Shown here: positions 35,612-44,188 of the stretch, one piece after another | Layout: each line of letters opens with the position of its first letter | How positions within the stretch are numbered: the stretch's first letter is position 1 | From: Campylobacter fetus subsp. testudinum 03-427 | GTDB lineage: Bacteria; Campylobacterota; Campylobacteria; Campylobacterales; Campylobacteraceae | Assembly: GCA_000495505.1 (NCBI GenBank) | Contig: CP006833.1 | Span: forward strand, 682,001-746,000 | Direction of reading: 5' to 3' | Length of the DNA: 64,000 nt | Position numbers and translations under genes: made by a program | Notes under the pieces: model-generated | Database searches by the model: none | Told to the model about the DNA's origin: nothing | What the model saw: the letters and a program-made list of their open reading frames with translations, nothing else

Positions 35612-36352
35612 CTATATAGATAGTTTAAATTTCGTACTTCCGCTTCCGCTAAGAAACTCGTTTTGAGAGATTTTTAGATCTGGATATAGAGCGGTGCAGG
35701 GCTTTAAAAGATCATTTAATTCATAATTCTTATATGAGTTTAATATCTCTTTTGAGCTTAGTTTTTCTAAATTTAGTGCTAAATCAGTATCAAATTTAAA
35801 AAAGCACTCTTTATATCTGCTAAAAACGTCTTTCGTAGAGCAAAATATTTTACTTTTTATAATATCTATTTTTGGGATATCATCATCAAACGCAGACACG
35901 ATTTCCCCGATTCCACTTACATTTGCACTGTTAAATCCGCTTAAAAAAAACGGTACGTCCGCCCCTATATTTTTGCTTATTTGGATTAGTTTTTCTTTTG
36001 GTATTTTTAAATTTAAACTATCATTTGCTAAATTTAAAAACATTGCAGCGTTGCTGCTTCCACCTCCAAGTCCGCCTCCCATAGGAATGTTTTTTATCAG
36101 TTTTACTTGATTAAATTTGAAAAACTCATCAAGTTCGTTTTTAAATCCGAGTTTTTCTAGCTCCACTCTTGCTTTTTCAATAATATTGTTTTGTATTTTG
36201 TCATTTTGTATAAACTCATCACTGGTTTTTTTTACGAATTCAATCTCATCAAATATATCTTTAAACAGTATAAATCTTGACTTGATTTCGTGGTAGTTTC
36301 CCCTAAAACCAGTTATTTTTAGAAATATATTTAACTTAGCGTAGCTTCTCAT
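35612..36352 (-). CDS. ispE: 4-diphosphocytidyl-2-C-methyl-D-erythritol kinase
   Basis: IspE phosphorylates the fourth intermediate of the MEP isoprenoid pathway. It is a GHMP kinase. The ATP loop PMGGGLGGGSSNAA is near residues 91-104, the substrate motif YAKLNIFLKITG is at 4-15, and the third motif LSGSGSTKF is at the C terminus. At 246 residues it is shorter than the enteric enzyme (283). It overlaps csrA by 4 bp and is the last gene of its operon. With the polyprenyl synthase upstream it supplies precursors for quinone and undecaprenol. Confidence 0.94.
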   Translation of the reverse strand: MRSYAKLNIFLKITGFRGNYHEIKSRFILFKDIFDEIEFVKKTSDEFIQNDKIQNNIIEKARVELEKLGFKNELDEFFKFNQVKLIKNIPMGGGLGGGSSNAAMFLNLANDSLNLKIPKEKLIQISKNIGADVPFFLSGFNSANVSGIGEIVSAFDDDIPKIDIIKSKIFCSTKDVFSRYKECFFKFDTDLALNLEKLSSKEILNSYKNYELNDLLKPCTALYPDLKISQNEFLSGSGSTKFKLSI

Positions 36353-36576
36353 TTTTGAAACTTTTTGCTAAGTTCGTTTAGTGAGTTTTTATTTGCTAAA
36401 CTAGCTTTTAAATTTGAGTTTGCTATCTCATTCATAAGCTCACTTCTTAGTATCATAACATTTTTTGGTGCTTCTATACCGATTTTTACGCCATTTTTTA
36501 GCGTTTGTATCACTTTTATCTCTATGTTGCCTTCTATCTTGATACTTTCGCCGTCTTTTCTAGTGAGTATAAGCAT
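36349..36576 (-). CDS. csrA: Carbon storage regulator CsrA
   Basis: A dimeric RNA-binding protein that blocks translation at GGA sites in leaders. The 75 residues begin MLILTRKDGESI, contain KIGIEAPKNV and the RNA-contact Arg44 in MILRSEL. The C-terminal tail is longer and more divergent than in E. coli (61 residues), as in other Campylobacter. In C. jejuni CsrA represses flaA and is held by FliW. The gene is sandwiched between truB (17-bp overlap) and ispE (4-bp overlap), so it is made from the housekeeping transcript. Confidence 0.95.
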   Translation of the reverse strand: MLILTRKDGESIKIEGNIEIKVIQTLKNGVKIGIEAPKNVMILRSELMNEIANSNLKASLANKNSLNELSKKFQK

Positions 36577-37396
36577 ATTCTACCTTATTTAAACAGTAAG
36601 AAACAGCGCCATTTTCTATCTTTATTATGCTAAAAAAATCATCAAAAGTTAGATAATACGTGCCGTCTATTTTTATTTGAAACTCATTGATATCCAGTTT
36701 TTTGCCATCTTTTATATTGTTTTCATTTCCAAGATAGTTATTTTTTTCTAAATTTAAAAACTCAAGCGGATTTAGAGCTTTTTCATTTTCAAATTTGAAT
36801 TTTCCTTCGCTAACTCTTTTTAATGCACTCAAAGTGCCATCTACTCCGAGTCTTTTAGCAAATAAATTTGCCCAAGACCTTACATAAGCGCCTTCACTAA
36901 GTGAAATTTCAAAACTTAAAAATGGATGAGAGTAGTGTATAAGTTTTACGTTGAAAATCTCCATAATAGAGCTTTTCATTTCGAATTCCTCACCGTTTCT
37001 AGCAAGTTCATATGCTCTTTTTCCATCTATTTTTTTAGCGCTAAATTTAGGAGGCGTGTAGGTGATTTTGCCTTGCAAATCTTTCATTATGATATTTATA
37101 CTATCCATGGCAAATGGTTTTAATTCGCATATATTTTCTATATTTTCATTATCTAAGCTTTGTGAGTTTGCTCCTAACCAAAGAGTGGCGACGTAAGTTT
37201 TTGGAGTTTTTGCTAGATAATTAAAAAGTTTTGTGTAATTTCCAAACGCCACTATCAAAGCACCGCTTGCAAAAGGATCAAGAGTGCCTGAAAATCCTGC
37301 TTTTTTTACGCCGTATTTGCGTTTTAGTCTGCTTAAAAAGTGGTTGCTTGAAATTCCAGAAGGTTTATTTGCTACAAAAAGACGATTATCTTTCAT
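36560..37396 (-). CDS. truB: tRNA pseudouridine-55 synthase
   Basis: TruB converts U55 of the T-arm of tRNA to pseudouridine. The catalytic Asp40 lies in GFSGTLDPFASGAL. KPSGISSN (residues 11-18) and the later YTPPKFSAKKIDGKRAYELAR region (residues about 112-132, trimmed) are family features. The 278-residue length fits the short epsilonproteobacterial form without a full PUA domain. It overlaps the upstream helicase gene by 4 bp and csrA by 17 bp. Confidence 0.94.
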   Translation of the reverse strand: MKDNRLFVANKPSGISSNHFLSRLKRKYGVKKAGFSGTLDPFASGALIVAFGNYTKLFNYLAKTPKTYVATLWLGANSQSLDNENIENICELKPFAMDSINIIMKDLQGKITYTPPKFSAKKIDGKRAYELARNGEEFEMKSSIMEIFNVKLIHYSHPFLSFEISLSEGAYVRSWANLFAKRLGVDGTLSALKRVSEGKFKFENEKALNPLEFLNLEKNNYLGNENNIKDGKKLDINEFQIKIDGTYYLTFDDFFSIIKIENGAVSYCLNKVEYAYTH

Positions 37397-39450
37397 ACTA
37401 CTTTTTCCACGAAACTCGACATTATCTCTTTTATATTTCCTGCAAAGTTGATTTTTAATTTAAATTCGGATTTTATCTTTGTTATCTCCATAACTCTGCC
37501 GATACCAAAAATTTTATGTTTGATGAGATCGCCTTTTTTGAACTCATTACTAGTTTCAAGTTTAAGCGAACCTTCACAAAGTCCTGTTTCGCTTAAGAAT
37601 CTTGATTTATTTAGTCTTGCTCTTTGACCTTTGTAAAATCTCGAATTTGAAAATGAAAGATTTAATCCGCTTTTTGCTCTAGTTATAGCTACATAAGCAA
37701 GTCTTCTCTCTTCTTCTATATCGCTTCCATCTCCGATAAGCGGAAAAAATCCCTCTTCAAGCCCTATAACAAAAAGATGTTCGAACTCAAGTCCTTTGCT
37801 CGCATGAACGCTCATAATGGATATCGCATCATCACTTATCCTATCTTGTTCGCTTTCTAAAGCTAACTCATTTAAAAACTCTTCTAAAGCAAAACTCTCA
37901 TCATTTTGTATTTGATCTTTTATAAGCGCATAAAACTCGTCTATATTTGCTACTCTATCTATCGCGTCTGGTAAATTTTTATAATACTCTTTTATACCAA
38001 AACTTTTTTCTAAATTTGCAGGTATATCGTTTGGAGCTAACGAGCTTAACTCTTTTAACTCATTTGCAAAATCCAACAAAACGGCTCTTAGCTTTTTTCC
38101 TATCGTATCATCATCTATCATATATATAGCGTTGTAAATCGATGTTTTGTTCTCGTAAGCGAATTTTTCAAGTTTTGCAAGGCTGACTTTTCCAAGACCT
38201 CGTTTTGGTCTGTTTATTACGCGGTTTAAAGAAAAATCATCGTTTGGATTTAATATAAGTCTTAGATAACTAATGATATCTTTTATCTCCATTCTCTCAT
38301 AGAATTTAACTCCGCCTACCATTTTGTATGGAATTCTAGCTTTATTTAAGCCATCTTCAAGGCTACGAGACAAAGCATTTACTCTGTATAATATCGCTAT
38401 TTCATCTGCTTTAACGCCAGATCCTAATAATTTTTGAATTTGACCTGCTATAACTCTTGCTTCTATATTTTCATCGCCGTTTTCTATGATTTGAATCGGG
38501 TATTTGTCTTTTTTAGTACTAAATAGCTCTTTTCCTAGTCTTGAGCGGTTATGATCTATAAGCTCATTTGCAGCTTTTAAGATAGATGGAGTAGAGCGGT
38601 AGTTTTCTTCAAGTTTGATTAATTTTACATTATTAAATTGATCTTTGAAATTTAAAATATTTTCTATCTTTGCGCCACGCCAACCATATATGCTTTGATC
38701 ATCATCTCCTACTACTACTAGATTTTCATGACACTCGCATAATTTTCTTAGTAGTTTATACTGAAGGTCGTTTGTATCTTGATACTCATCTACCATTATA
38801 TATTTATATCTATTTGAAATCTCATTTGCAAGGTCGTTATTGTTTAGTAAAATTTTATATGTAAGAGCTAAAAGATCATCAAAATCTACAAGATTATTTG
38901 CGGCTAAATACTCTTCATATAGTTTATATGCTTTTGCTATTTTTTCGTAATTTGTCTTCATAAACTGATTTTCTGCGTTTAGTTTTGAGCTATTTATAAC
39001 ATCTTCTACGCTTAAAAGTAGATTTTTGTATTTTGAAATTTCGTTTGATATAACTGAGGCTGCAACACTGCTTTCAAACTCTTTTATGATCTTTTTTTTA
39101 TCATCTGTATCTATAATGACAAAGCTATTTTTTCTACCTAGTTCATTTATGTAAAATTTTAAAAACAAAAGACCAAATTTATGGAAAGTGCAAAGAAGCG
39201 GAGACGAACTGATATTTGAGTTTAGCATAGACAAAGCGCGATGCTTCATAGTGCTTGCGGCTTTGTTTGTAAATGTTAATGTTAATGTATTTAGAGGATC
39301 TATACCTACTACGCTGATTAGGTAAGCTAGTCTAGTTGTAATAGTTTTAGTTTTGCCACTTCCAGCTCCTGCTAATATCAACATAGCACCATCGATATGT
39401 GAGGCTGCTTCTTTTTGGCTTTTGTTTAAAGAGTCTAGTAGATTATCCAT
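37393..39450 (-). CDS. UvrD/Rep/PcrA-type 3'-5' DNA helicase
   Basis: A superfamily 1A helicase for repair and replication restart. Walker A AGAGSGKT is at residues 27-34. Walker B VDEYQDTND, VGDDDQSIYGWRG, the Arg finger in LEENYRSTPSIL, and motif V/VI region VHASKGLEFEHLFVIGLEEGFFP all appear. A C-terminal Tudor-like segment (KKGDLIKHKIFGIGRVMEI) is typical of PcrA/UvrD and binds RNA polymerase. At 685 residues it fits the family. Whether it is best called uvrD, rep or pcrA cannot be settled here. It is the first gene of the truB-csrA-ispE operon. Confidence 0.92.
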   Translation of the reverse strand: MDNLLDSLNKSQKEAASHIDGAMLILAGAGSGKTKTITTRLAYLISVVGIDPLNTLTLTFTNKAASTMKHRALSMLNSNISSSPLLCTFHKFGLLFLKFYINELGRKNSFVIIDTDDKKKIIKEFESSVAASVISNEISKYKNLLLSVEDVINSSKLNAENQFMKTNYEKIAKAYKLYEEYLAANNLVDFDDLLALTYKILLNNNDLANEISNRYKYIMVDEYQDTNDLQYKLLRKLCECHENLVVVGDDDQSIYGWRGAKIENILNFKDQFNNVKLIKLEENYRSTPSILKAANELIDHNRSRLGKELFSTKKDKYPIQIIENGDENIEARVIAGQIQKLLGSGVKADEIAILYRVNALSRSLEDGLNKARIPYKMVGGVKFYERMEIKDIISYLRLILNPNDDFSLNRVINRPKRGLGKVSLAKLEKFAYENKTSIYNAIYMIDDDTIGKKLRAVLLDFANELKELSSLAPNDIPANLEKSFGIKEYYKNLPDAIDRVANIDEFYALIKDQIQNDESFALEEFLNELALESEQDRISDDAISIMSVHASKGLEFEHLFVIGLEEGFFPLIGDGSDIEEERRLAYVAITRAKSGLNLSFSNSRFYKGQRARLNKSRFLSETGLCEGSLKLETSNEFKKGDLIKHKIFGIGRVMEITKIKSEFKLKINFAGNIKEIMSSFVEKVV

Positions 39451-39478
39451 AGTATCGCTTTATCTAATTTAATTAATC

Positions 39479-39487
39479 ATTATATCA
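39479..39487 (-). promoter_or_regulatory. Extended -10 promoter of the helicase-truB-csrA-ispE operon
   Basis: On the minus strand TGA-TATAAT lies about 30 bp before the helicase ATG. No -35 is visible. It is one of several extended -10 boxes in the window. Confidence 0.5.
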
Positions 39488-39646
39488 TACTAAAACTTTT
39501 AAAGTTTTTAATGAATTCGGATATAAATCTAATTTGTTTTGTATATATTTGTTACATTAAGATACACAAATTGGTAAATAAATTAATTAATAATAATGAT
39601 TAAACTAAAAAAGATTAAATTTAAAAATAAATTCAGATTGGTGTAA

Positions 39647-39652
39647 TATAAT
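39647..39652 (+). promoter_or_regulatory. -10 element of the LysR-type gene
   Basis: TATAAT overlaps an in-frame upstream ATG (39651), so that ATG would be near or before the transcription start. This supports the downstream start at 39684. The palindrome-like GTTAC-ATTAA-GATAC lies about 80 bp upstream at 39551-39565. Confidence 0.45.
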
Positions 39653-39683
39653 GTTACTACAACAACATCTGAAGGGGTTTTTT

Positions 39684-40556
39684 ATGGTTAGTGATTTTAA
39701 CAAAATCTATACTTTCATGGCTATAGTTAAAGAAAGAAGTTTTTCTAAAGCTTCCAAGGTGCTAGGTATATCCCAACCAGCCGTCACGCTTCAGATCAAA
39801 AAGCTAGAAGAGATACTTCAAGCAACTTTGATCATGAGGAAAAAAAATGGAATAATACTTACAAAAGAAGGTGAAAAATTTTACAAACTCTGTTTAAAGT
39901 TTGAAGGTTCTATGTTTAGGTTTAAAGAAGAGGCTAACCATATAAAGGATGAGAAAACACCTATCGTAGTTGCTACAAACGCGCTTATAGGCGAAACGAT
40001 CTTACCTATAATGTTAGATAAGATATGTGAAGTTGTGGATAGTGAACTAGACGTTAAGATAACAGATCATAATAATCTACTATCTTATCTGCTAGATAGA
40101 AGGTGTGATTTTTGTATGATGCAAGAAAGAATTTATAATGATCAGCTCATTTTCAAAAAGCTTTTGGAATACGAGATAGTTTTGGTTTCAAATTTAAAAA
40201 CAGATTCACATATCGGCGTAAATGATCTCGTTAAGCATAAATTTATAAAAGATAAGACAAAAACGTTTCTAAGCTCATATTTTGATCAATTTGGTATAAA
40301 ATACGATGAGTTTGATACCATTTATAATCTAGACGGATCTGTGGCTACAAGGTGTGCTATGCTTCATAACAAAACAAGAGAATATTATGCTTTTTTACCT
40401 AAATTTATGATAGAAAATGATTTAGAAAATGAAGAGCTATTTTTAGTAAATATAGACGGTATTAAGATTATCAGACAGCTATTTATAGCTGGATTAAGTG
40501 ATAGTGAAGATATGCTTGATAGATTAGGAAAGATAAATTTTAATGTTATTTCTTAA
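39684..40556 (+). CDS. LysR-type transcriptional regulator
   Basis: A DNA-binding regulator with an N-terminal winged helix-turn-helix (FMAIVKERSFSKASKVLGISQPAVTLQIKKLEE, residues about 10-42, quoted only as a region) and a periplasmic-binding-like effector domain (from about residue 90). ATG at 39684 is chosen for its GAAGGGG ribosome site; 290 residues result. LysR proteins usually control a divergent neighbour, but the divergent gene here is a housekeeping helicase. It is convergent with the SspB-like gene, overlapping it by 11 bp. The effector is unknown. C. jejuni has no such gene at this point as far as I recall. Confidence 0.9.
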   Translation: MVSDFNKIYTFMAIVKERSFSKASKVLGISQPAVTLQIKKLEEILQATLIMRKKNGIILTKEGEKFYKLCLKFEGSMFRFKEEANHIKDEKTPIVVATNALIGETILPIMLDKICEVVDSELDVKITDHNNLLSYLLDRRCDFCMMQERIYNDQLIFKKLLEYEIVLVSNLKTDSHIGVNDLVKHKFIKDKTKTFLSSYFDQFGIKYDEFDTIYNLDGSVATRCAMLHNKTREYYAFLPKFMIENDLENEELFLVNIDGIKIIRQLFIAGLSDSEDMLDRLGKINFNVIS

Positions 40557-40989
40557 AGATACCTTTATTTTTTGGATTGGACATAAAAATTTGTTTTGAT
40601 TTTTGTTTTCTGCTCTCATTTAGATCCTCTTTATATACTGCAAAGTTGATTAAAAGAGGATTCTCATCCATCGTTATCTGCACTATAGCTCCAGTAGGAA
40701 CATTAACTGAGCTAGCAAAATCATTAGCTCCAAATCCAGCTTCAAAACTAAGACTAGTGTTTGTTAGTATAGCGCTTGAAAGCGTGTATCCGCCAAGACA
40801 AAATAGTATCACTGGAGATTTGAAACTAGAACTAATCTCTTTTGGAAGTTCTGGGTTAAACGAAACGTATTTTAAATTTGCAAGTATGCAAAACTCTGTA
40901 TCTTTGTTAAGAAGATAATCCAAGCACTCATGAACGTGAGTTTTCATAAGAGCTCCAAATTTTTCGTCTTTTAAAATATTTTCGATCAT
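40546..40989 (-). CDS. Conserved small protein, possible SspB-like adaptor
   Basis: The 147-residue product has no signal peptide. Its middle (about residues 58-115) reads as beta strands. It has an ILTNTSLSFEAGFG segment followed by SVNVPTGAIVQITMDEN and LLINFAVY, which resembles the order in SspB proteins (ISF-x-ARFGG, then a VPxxAI strand, then a LxF strand). A Lys-rich tail follows, as in SspB, where the tail docks on ClpX. This likeness is my reading by eye and could be wrong. It has a clear AGGAG site and lies nine bases after pepF in the same direction, so the two are probably co-transcribed. Confidence 0.7.
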   Translation of the reverse strand: MIENILKDEKFGALMKTHVHECLDYLLNKDTEFCILANLKYVSFNPELPKEISSSFKSPVILFCLGGYTLSSAILTNTSLSFEAGFGANDFASSVNVPTGAIVQITMDENPLLINFAVYKEDLNESRKQKSKQIFMSNPKNKGIFKK

Positions 40990-40998
40990 ATTTTTCTC

Positions 40999-42708
40999 CT
41001 AAATAGATATAAACTCATTTACTAAATTTCTAACTTCATTAAGACCTATTTGCCAAAATTCCTCTTGATTTATATCAAATCCAAACATTGCTACCATATC
41101 TTTTGGGCTTTTGCTTCCACCAAGGCTCAAAAACTCAGTATAAATTTCCACAAAATTCTCACATTTTCCGCTTTTATAAAGCCCAAATAAAGCAAGTACA
41201 AGCAACTGAGCGTAGCTATATGCATAGCAATAAAACGGAGAGTGTATGAAATGAGGTATATAACTCCACCAAATTTTATAATAATCGTTTAAAACAAGGC
41301 TATCGCCGAACATTTTTTTAGACTCTTCATACCAAATATCATTTAAATTTTCATTAGAAATTTCGCCCTGGTAAGCATGAACTCGTCTTTCAAATGTAGT
41401 AAAATTTATTTGACGATATAGGGTTGAAAAAATATCTTCTATTTTACCTGCTAATAATCCAGATAGTTTTGTATCGTTGGTTCTGTTTTTTACATATTCG
41501 AACACTAACATTTCGCAAAATACAGAAGCAGTTTCAGCTGTGGTAAGAGGAGTATTTGAGTTCAAAAATCCAACTTTATAGCTTAAAAATTGATGTATAG
41601 CGTGTCCTAGCTCATGGGCTACTGTAAAAAGATCGCGTCTTTTGTTTGTATAATTTAGTAGTACAAATGGATGAGTATCACTTGAAGCTGAATGCGAAAA
41701 AGCGCCACTTTGTTTATTTTTAGTTGGATATACGTCGCACCAGTTTTCATCAAAAGCTCTTTTTGCAAGTTTTGCAAAAAGTGGATTAAAAGAGTTAAAA
41801 GCCTTTAAAATTATCTCTTTTGCCTCTTCATAATTAAATTCGCTCTCGCTATTAAGAGGGGCGTATCTATCGTAATCATAAAGCTTTTCATATCCTAGAA
41901 GCTCTCTTTTTTTATGGTAAAATTTAGAAACAAGATCAAAGCTAGATTCAGTCGCTTTTATGAGAGTATCTACGCTTTGTTTTTCTATTTGATTACTCTC
42001 GTGTCTGCTTGATTCTGCAAGTTCATAATTTCTTAGCTCACACTCATTTTTTAGATCAGTTTTTATCATATTATAAATATATGTTAAAAGGTGTTTGTTT
42101 TGCTCAAGAGTTTTGCTAAGAGATAAAGCCGCGTCTTTTCTTACACTTCTATCGCTATCGAGCATTTTTGATAGAATTTCTTCTTCGCTTAAGACTGAAC
42201 CTCTAAAATCAAACTTCAGCCTTGCCATACTTTCATCAAAAAGCCTTGAAAAAGCATTTGCACCGGTATTTGCCGTTCTTAAAAGAACTCTTTCTTCAAG
42301 AAAACTTAGTTGATGTGATTTTTGTTTTGCTATAAGACTAAGATAGTAGCTATAAGGTTTTGAATAAGCTATAAAACTGTCTTGCTGTTCTTTTGATATC
42401 TCGTTGAACTCAATAGTAAAAAATAGCAAATTCTCTTCTATTTTTGTACAAATTTCTTCATATTTTGCTAAAAAAGAGCCGTTTGTAGTATCTTTAGCAA
42501 ATTTCAAATAAGCGTAGCTCATAATCTTATTTATATCTGCAAGAATACTTTCATATTCTTGTAAAGAGGTTAAAAACTCACTATCGTTTAATTGTTCTAA
42601 ATTTTTACTATATTTTTGATTAAAGTTTTTTGCTTTTTTATCTAAATTTTTGCTGAACTTATCAAGCTCATCGCTGTTTTTAAAAAACAGAGTTAAATCC
42701 CATTGCAT
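40999..42708 (-). CDS. pepF: Oligoendopeptidase F family zinc peptidase (M3)
   Basis: A cytosolic metallopeptidase that degrades short peptides. The zinc motif HELGHAIHQ lies near residue 366, with the third ligand Glu in TAETASVFCEML about 25 residues on. The long N-terminal helical half is typical of the M3B group. The 569-residue length fits the pepF type. It has an extended -10 promoter and an AAGGAT ribosome site. The small SspB-like gene follows. Confidence 0.92.
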   Translation of the reverse strand: MQWDLTLFFKNSDELDKFSKNLDKKAKNFNQKYSKNLEQLNDSEFLTSLQEYESILADINKIMSYAYLKFAKDTTNGSFLAKYEEICTKIEENLLFFTIEFNEISKEQQDSFIAYSKPYSYYLSLIAKQKSHQLSFLEERVLLRTANTGANAFSRLFDESMARLKFDFRGSVLSEEEILSKMLDSDRSVRKDAALSLSKTLEQNKHLLTYIYNMIKTDLKNECELRNYELAESSRHESNQIEKQSVDTLIKATESSFDLVSKFYHKKRELLGYEKLYDYDRYAPLNSESEFNYEEAKEIILKAFNSFNPLFAKLAKRAFDENWCDVYPTKNKQSGAFSHSASSDTHPFVLLNYTNKRRDLFTVAHELGHAIHQFLSYKVGFLNSNTPLTTAETASVFCEMLVFEYVKNRTNDTKLSGLLAGKIEDIFSTLYRQINFTTFERRVHAYQGEISNENLNDIWYEESKKMFGDSLVLNDYYKIWWSYIPHFIHSPFYCYAYSYAQLLVLALFGLYKSGKCENFVEIYTEFLSLGGSKSPKDMVAMFGFDINQEEFWQIGLNEVRNLVNEFISI

Positions 42709-42734
42709 AATTATCCTTATTTTGAAAAAATAAA

Positions 42735-42743
42735 ATTATAACA
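42735..42743 (-). promoter_or_regulatory. Extended -10 promoter of pepF
   Basis: On the minus strand TG-T-TATAAT lies about 27 bp upstream of the pepF start. It follows a long T run. Confidence 0.55.
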
Positions 42744-42799
42744 AAAAAAATCTAATAATAGAAATTTGTGCAGTCATATGCACAAATTTAAAACTATTT

Positions 42800-44029
42800 T
42801 TATGATTTTTGAGATGCAATAGCCGTAAATAGCACGTCTGTTGAACTATTTAACGCAGTCTCAACTGAGTCTTGAATGACTCCTATTATAAATCCTACTG
42901 CTACTACTTGCATAGCTATGTCGTTACTTATACCAAACAAAGAACAAGCAAGCGGAATGAGCATAAGTGATCCTCCAGCTACTCCGCTAGCTCCACATGC
43001 TCCTATAGCAGCGATTATGCTAAGTAAAAGGGCGTTTAAAAAGTCTATTTGGATATTTAGAGTATTTACAGCACTTAGTGATAAAACAGCTATTGTCACA
43101 GCAGCTCCTGCCATATTTATAGTTGCTCCTAAAGGAATTGATATAGAGTAGAGTTTTTCATCTAAATTTAACTTTTTACAAAGATTTATATTTACTGGGA
43201 TATTTGCTGCGCTACTTCTAGTGAAAAATGCAGTGACCGCACTCTCTTTTATGCAAATCATTATGAGTGGATATGGATTTTTCTTTGTTACGAAATAAAC
43301 TATGAGAGCATTTACCACAAATGCTACAAAAAGCATAGTTCCTACTAAAACAACAAGAAGTTTAGCGTATCCTCCAAGTGCTTCAAAACCTGCTTCTGCC
43401 ACGCTTGTAGCAACAAGTCCAAATATACCAAACGGTGCTAATTTTATTATAAATTTGACTATTTTTGTTATGCCTTCACTTATATCTTTAAATATCTTTT
43501 TAGTCTCTGTAGAAGAGTGTCTAAGAGCTATACCAGTTCCGATCGCCCATGTGAGTATCCCTATATAATTTCCGCTAGATATAGCATGAACTGGATTATC
43601 TACCATCTTAAATACTAGATCTTTTAAGACTACTATTATACTTTGAGGTGCCGATGCTAAGGCGTTACTAGTGTTTTGTAAAACTAGAGTCGTTGGAAAT
43701 ATAAAACTAACTATAACTGCTGAGAGAGAAGCCAAAAATGTACCGATAAGATATAAAATAATAATATTTTTAAGTCCATGCGTTTGTTCAAATTCTTTTA
43801 TAATGATAGATGAAGCAACAAGTATAAATACTAAAATAGGCGCTACTGCTTTTAAAGCCCCTACAAATAAACTTCCTAATATGGACGCTGCATTTACCAC
43901 TATAGCGGCTTCTACGTTACTTTTGTGCGCTATAAATCCTAAAATGCCTCCAATTATTATTCCTATTAATATTTGAATTATTAAATTTCCATCTGTATAA
44001 CTTTTGGTTAGTTTTGTGAATATTCCCAT
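42800..44029 (-). CDS. sstT: Serine/threonine:sodium symporter
   Basis: An inner-membrane importer of the dicarboxylate/amino acid:cation family. The 409 residues have about eight membrane spans, the serine-rich-like hairpin loop, and late motifs [17 protein letters not shown] (near residue 300) and [16 protein letters not shown]. These match SstT rather than glutamate carriers. Serine is a main carbon source for Campylobacter, so this gene is nutritionally important. The start has an AAAGG site. It is divergent from metK, with separate promoters in the 159-bp gap. Confidence 0.92.
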   Translation of the reverse strand: MGIFTKLTKSYTDGNLIIQILIGIIIGGILGFIAHKSNVEAAIVVNAASILGSLFVGALKAVAPILVFILVASSIIIKEFEQTHGLKNIIILYLIGTFLASLSAVIVSFIFPTTLVLQNTSNALASAPQSIIVVLKDLVFKMVDNPVHAISSGNYIGILTWAIGTGIALRHSSTETKKIFKDISEGITKIVKFIIKLAPFGIFGLVATSVAEAGFEALGGYAKLLVVLVGTMLFVAFVVNALIVYFVTKKNPYPLIMICIKESAVTAFFTRSSAANIPVNINLCKKLNLDEKLYSISIPLGATINMAGAAVTIAVLSLSAVNTLNIQIDFLNALLLSIIAAIGACGASGVAGGSLMLIPLACSLFGISNDIAMQVVAVGFIIGVIQDSVETALNSSTDVLFTAIASQKS

Positions 44030-44060
44030 TTATTGAACCTTTGATTTGAGATAAATGTCT

Positions 44061-44066
44061 ATTATA
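44061..44066 (-). promoter_or_regulatory. -10 element of sstT
   Basis: On the minus strand TATAAT lies about 32 bp before the sstT start. It is embedded in an A/T run and has no clear -35. Confidence 0.45.
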
Positions 44067-44148
44067 ATTACATTGTTATTAAAGAAAAATTAAATTTATA
44101 CCGTTTTAAGCGAAATATAGATTAATGTTTATTTCAAATTATCTATGC

Positions 44149-44154
44149 TAAAAT
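44149..44154 (+). promoter_or_regulatory. Weak -10 element of metK
   Basis: TAAAAT lies 35 bp before the metK start. A loose TGTTTA is 17 bp upstream. No SAM riboswitch fold is seen in the short leader. Confidence 0.35.
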
Positions 44155-44188
44155 CAACCCCAAATAAATTAAATAAGGAATATAAATA

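Noticed and set aside
39651-39683. Upstream start of the LysR gene at the ATG in 39651
   Set aside because: That ATG overlaps the likely -10 box and lacks a ribosome site, while the ATG at 39684 has GAAGGGG in good position.
44090-44188. SAM riboswitch ahead of metK
   Set aside because: The leader is too short and AT-rich and has no paired P1-P4 pattern.
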